Position numbers and translations under genes: made by a program
The notes under the pieces: generated by a model
Seen by the model: only the letters and a program-made list of their open reading frames with translations
Told to the model about the DNA's origin: nothing
Databases searched by the model: none
Assembly (NCBI GenBank): GCA_007125835.1
Contig: SLCJ01000194.1
Location: forward strand, 1-9,840
Reading direction: 5' to 3'
DNA length: 9,840 nt
DNA from: Verrucomicrobiales bacterium
GTDB lineage: Bacteria; Verrucomicrobiota; Verrucomicrobiia; Verrucomicrobiales; SLCJ01
Shown here: in pieces, positions 7,483 to 9,840 of the stretch
Layout of the letters: the number at the start of each line of letters is the position of its first letter
Position numbering within the stretch: the first letter of the stretch is position 1

Positions 7483-7537
7483 TTGCACGAATCTCTCCCA
7501 CAAGCACCAATCGACACCAACCCGAGGTCGACTGTTG

Positions 7538-7559
7538 AAACACGCGCAATCGCGTGTTT
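7538..7559 (+). terminator. Perfect 9-bp hairpin with T-rich tail: nhaC terminator and/or avtA leader element
   Basis: AAACACGCG (7538-7546), loop CAAT, CGCGTGTTT (7551-7559), then GTTTG. The stem is GC-rich at its loop end and T-rich at its 3' side, so it resembles an intrinsic terminator 55 nt after the nhaC stop. It ends only nine nucleotides before the avtA ATG at 7569, inside the region a ribosome would cover, so it could instead act on avtA translation or as an attenuator. Its A-rich left flank means it could also work in the opposite direction. Confidence 0.5.
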
Positions 7560-7568
7560 GTTTGCCTC

Positions 7569-8849
7569 ATGTCAGCAGGGTTTCCCCTTTCAACCATAGG
7601 CACGCGCATCGGCGGCGGCGGAACCAGCATCGAACTCCTCATGCACGATCTCGGCGAGGCCCTCGGCTCGGGCCGTGACACGATCCTCATGCTCGGCGGC
7701 GGCAACCCCGCAGCCATCCCTGAGGTGATCGAGGTGTGGCGCCGCCGCATGCAGGAATTGCTCGACGATGAGGGCGCGACTTTCTCCCGCATGCTCGGCG
7801 ACTACGACCCGCCGCGCGGATCACCCGCCTTCCTCGAAGCCATGGCCGGCCTGCTGCGGCGCGAATTCGGCTGGGAGGTAACACCCGACAACCTCGCGGT
7901 AACAGCAGGCGGACAAACTGCGTTCTTCCTCCTGTTTAACCTCCTGGCAGGCGACATGCCCGACGGATCGCGCCGCAAGGTGCTGCTCCCCATGGCTCCC
8001 GAATACATCGGTTACTGTGACCTCGGGCTGACCATGCCGCTTTTTGAAGCCAAGCGCCCGCGAATCGAGCACACCGGCCCGCACCGCTTCAAATACAGAG
8101 TCGATTTCGATTCCCTGGATATCGGTCCAGACGTGGCCCTGGTGTGCGCCTCCCGCCCCACCAACCCCACCGGCAATGTCATGACCGACGACGAAGTGCG
8201 AAGGCTGGCAAAGCGGTGCCGCGAAGCCGGCGTGCCACTCGTGCTCGACAATGCCTACGGAACCCCCTTCCCACAAATTATTTTCCGCGAAGCAACCCCC
8301 TACTGGGACGACAACACAATCCTCACCCTCAGCCTCTCCAAACTCGGCCTGCCCGGCACCCGCACCGCAGTCGTGGTCGCACCCCCGGAGATCGCAAGGT
8401 CAATCCAGGCGATGACGTCCATCACCGGCCTCGCCAACAACAATGTCGGCCAAGCCATCATCACCCCGCTCCTCGAGTCCGGCGAAATCATCCGCCTCAG
8501 CCGCGAAGTCATCCAGCCTTTCTACAAGAAAAAAGCCGCTCACGCCCTCAAGGTGGCCGCCGCCACCCTGCCCGACAACATCGACTACCACCTGCACGAA
8601 AGCGAAGGAGCGCTGTTCCTTTGGCTCTGGCTGCGCGGTCTTCCCATCTCCTCGCGGGAATTCTACGAAAGACTCAAGGCGCGTGGCGTGCTCGTTCTGC
8701 CAGGTGAATTCTTCTTCTACGGTGTCGGCGAGGAAGACTGGCCGCACAGCCGCGAATGCCTGCGGATCTCATTCTCCATGGATCGCGAAACCGTCGAACG
8801 CGGATTCGAAATCATCGCCGACGAGGCCGCGAAGGCCTTCGGTCGCTGA
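7569..8849 (+). CDS. avtA: Valine-pyruvate aminotransferase (PLP fold type I)
   Basis: Transfers the amino group between valine and pyruvate (alanine plus 2-ketoisovalerate), linking alanine and branched-chain amino acid pools in the cytoplasm. The 426-aa product is close to E. coli AvtA (417 aa) and collinear with it: LMLGGGNPAAIPEV (about 40-53), MAPEYIGY (142-149), SRPTNPTGNV (195-204), LDNAYGTPFPQIIF (226-239), SLSKLGLPGTR (255-265), SEGALFLWLWL (345-355) and LKARGVLVLPG (369-379). The PLP Schiff-base lysine is K258; N199 and D227 match the cofactor-binding Asn and Asp, and R399 the substrate-carboxylate arginine. ATG at 7569 is preferred; a GTG at 7554 would add five residues but lies inside the hairpin stem. 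No Shine-Dalgarno is seen. It may be read through from nhaC, subject to the hairpin between them. Confidence 0.95.
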   Translation: MSAGFPLSTIGTRIGGGGTSIELLMHDLGEALGSGRDTILMLGGGNPAAIPEVIEVWRRRMQELLDDEGATFSRMLGDYDPPRGSPAFLEAMAGLLRREFGWEVTPDNLAVTAGGQTAFFLLFNLLAGDMPDGSRRKVLLPMAPEYIGYCDLGLTMPLFEAKRPRIEHTGPHRFKYRVDFDSLDIGPDVALVCASRPTNPTGNVMTDDEVRRLAKRCREAGVPLVLDNAYGTPFPQIIFREATPYWDDNTILTLSLSKLGLPGTRTAVVVAPPEIARSIQAMTSITGLANNNVGQAIITPLLESGEIIRLSREVIQPFYKKKAAHALKVAAATLPDNIDYHLHESEGALFLWLWLRGLPISSREFYERLKARGVLVLPGEFFFYGVGEEDWPHSRECLRISFSMDRETVERGFEIIADEAAKAFGR

Positions 8850-8888
8850 GCCGCATCGAATCCATCGCTCGGACTACAGCTGGTTCTT

Positions 8889-8950
8889 GACATGCTGGGC
8901 AGCCACTCAGCCATGAGAATGGTTCACGCCACTAGCGGCTGAAGCATGTC
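8889..8950. repeat. REP-like imperfect palindrome next to the RAYT gene
   Basis: GACATGCT (8889-8896) and AGCATGTC (8943-8950) are perfect 8-bp inverted arms about 46 nt apart. Inside them CAGCC (8900-8904) can pair with GGCTG (8937-8941), giving a long imperfect stem of about 62 nt with a 3x1 internal loop. An alternative inner stem is CATGCTG (8891-8897) with CAGCCATG (8908-8915), one bulge. The element lies between avtA and the 3' end of a REP-associated transposase, where such palindromes are typically found. It could equally serve as a terminator, but has no T-tract. Only one copy is visible here. Confidence 0.4.
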
Positions 8951-8997
8951 GTGACAGCGAGCGCCAAACCGCAAGCCGCCCCACCACCCCACCGACC

Positions 8998-9840
8998 TCA
9001 ATCCACCTGCGAAAGCAGCCACCGCCCGCCAAGCGCCCGCCCCTTGATCAAAGCCTCGCAGCGCTCGCCCATCTTCGACAACACCCGCACCTCCAAATCG
9101 CTGTCCGGTCCTGCCCGTTTCCTCTCGCTGCCCCCCGACGTCCCCAAACTCTTTCCCCTCCGTTCACACCGGATGCCCCCATCACCACTTTTTTCCACCA
9201 CGGCTGGCCCCGCCGACGGATCCCGATACTCCCCACCGCGCTGACGCCCCACGAATCGAGCCCGCTCAAGCATTCCACGGTGCACCTCCAACACCTCCGC
9301 ATCCTCCAACTCACCACAGCGCCCGACGCCCCACAGAACCCGCAGACCCGCCATCCCCTCCGCATCCCCGCGCAAGGCCGCCCCATACCCGCTCCAATCG
9401 CTCTGCTCGGCTTCCCCAACCAGCTTGGCACGCACCGGATTCAAATCAATATAGCCCGCCACAAAGCGCGCCAGCAAACCTAGGCCCTCGCCTCCCTCAT
9501 CCCGCTCGTTGTGCGCCAGCATCACACTGTGGAAACGCCCCTCCCACAGCGTCCCCTCCCGGTTCTTGCGCGCGTTGAACCACTGCGTAAACCGCTGCTT
9601 GAGCGTCTTCACATACTCGCTCAAAGAACCAATCCTCGCGCGAAAAGGAGCCAGATACGCCCGCCGCGCCTCCTCATCAGACAGACTCTCCCACACCGCG
9701 CGGAAAGAGCGCATCTTCGGCGCGCTGTAGATATGCTCCATGCGCGCCAGCACCTCCTCGTCGCCAAGCGATTCGGGATCCTGCGGTGGAATGCGCACCA
9801 GCAGGTGAAAATGATTGCCCATCAGGCACCAGCTCACCAC
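8998..9840 (-). CDS. REP-associated tyrosine transposase (RAYT, Y1_Tnp family), N-terminus beyond right edge
   Basis: Single-strand DNA transposase-like protein of the IS200/RAYT group (Y1_Tnp), whose members act on REP palindromes. The frame is open to the right edge; 280 codons are visible, ending at TGA 9000-8998. Near the visible N-terminus is CLMGNHFHLLVRIP, the HUH (His-x-His) metal-binding motif. SEYVKTLKQRFTQWFN (about visible residues 74-89) contains the probable catalytic tyrosine Y76. Next come TLWEGRFHSVML (97-108), GYIDLNPVRAKLV (129-141) and DWSGYG, all typical of the family. The insert between HxH and the tyrosine is long, with many charged residues. About 110 C-terminal residues beyond the domain are arginine- and glycine-rich and not recognised. 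The coding strand is markedly G-rich (plus strand C-rich), stronger than in the neighbours. No inverted-repeat IS ends are visible, which suits a domesticated RAYT. Confidence 0.88.
   Translation of the reverse strand: MVSWCLMGNHFHLLVRIPPQDPESLGDEEVLARMEHIYSAPKMRSFRAVWESLSDEEARRAYLAPFRARIGSLSEYVKTLKQRFTQWFNARKNREGTLWEGRFHSVMLAHNERDEGGEGLGLLARFVAGYIDLNPVRAKLVGEAEQSDWSGYGAALRGDAEGMAGLRVLWGVGRCGELEDAEVLEVHRGMLERARFVGRQRGGEYRDPSAGPAVVEKSGDGGIRCERRGKSLGTSGGSERKRAGPDSDLEVRVLSKMGERCEALIKGRALGGRWLLSQVD

Noticed and set aside
8889..8917. TTGACA at 8887-8892 as a promoter reading rightward
   Set aside because: No acceptable -10 hexamer lies 16-18 bp downstream, and no plus-strand gene follows within the window.
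8880..8950. tRNA-like folding with GGTTC-containing segment after avtA
   Set aside because: No cloverleaf can be formed: acceptor, D-arm and anticodon arms are absent, and the palindromic arms explain the apparent stems.

Overview
This is a high-GC, gene-dense stretch of bacterial chromosome, mostly housekeeping and small-molecule genes, with a mobile-element-type gene at the right edge. The gene set suggests Verrucomicrobiota or a close PVC relative: a periplasmic-binding/AraC (XylR-type) hybrid regulator, almost no Shine-Dalgarno sequences, and a REP-associated (Y1/IS200-like) transposase with a long insert. This placement is inference from gene style, not from a marker gene.

Layout, left to right. 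(1) The minus strand, from the left edge to 2341, carries alaS (alanyl-tRNA synthetase). Its C-terminal end lies beyond the window. (2) A divergent 193-bp spacer holds a candidate alaS promoter and a 15-bp palindrome over the -35 of the next gene. (3) On the plus strand is a 412-aa XylR-like regulator, followed almost without a gap by a small unrecognised lipoprotein-like ORF. (4) Convergent to these, on the minus strand, is gltA (type II citrate synthase, all catalytic residues present). (5) A divergent 188-bp spacer with several inverted repeats separates gltA from an NhaC-family antiporter on the plus strand. (6) avtA (valine-pyruvate aminotransferase) follows; a perfect 9-bp hairpin stands between nhaC and the avtA start. 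(7) A 148-bp spacer with a REP-like imperfect palindrome leads to the minus-strand RAYT transposase, whose N-terminus is cut off by the right edge.

The genes do not form one pathway: translation (alaS), TCA-cycle entry (gltA), ion homeostasis (nhaC) and alanine/valine metabolism (avtA). I found no clear novel multi-gene system. The most interesting signals are in the spacers: the palindrome/-35/possibly leaderless arrangement of the regulator, part of that palindrome recurring upstream of gltA/nhaC, the avtA leader hairpin, and the palindrome beside the RAYT gene. There are no rRNAs, recognisable tRNAs or CRISPR arrays.
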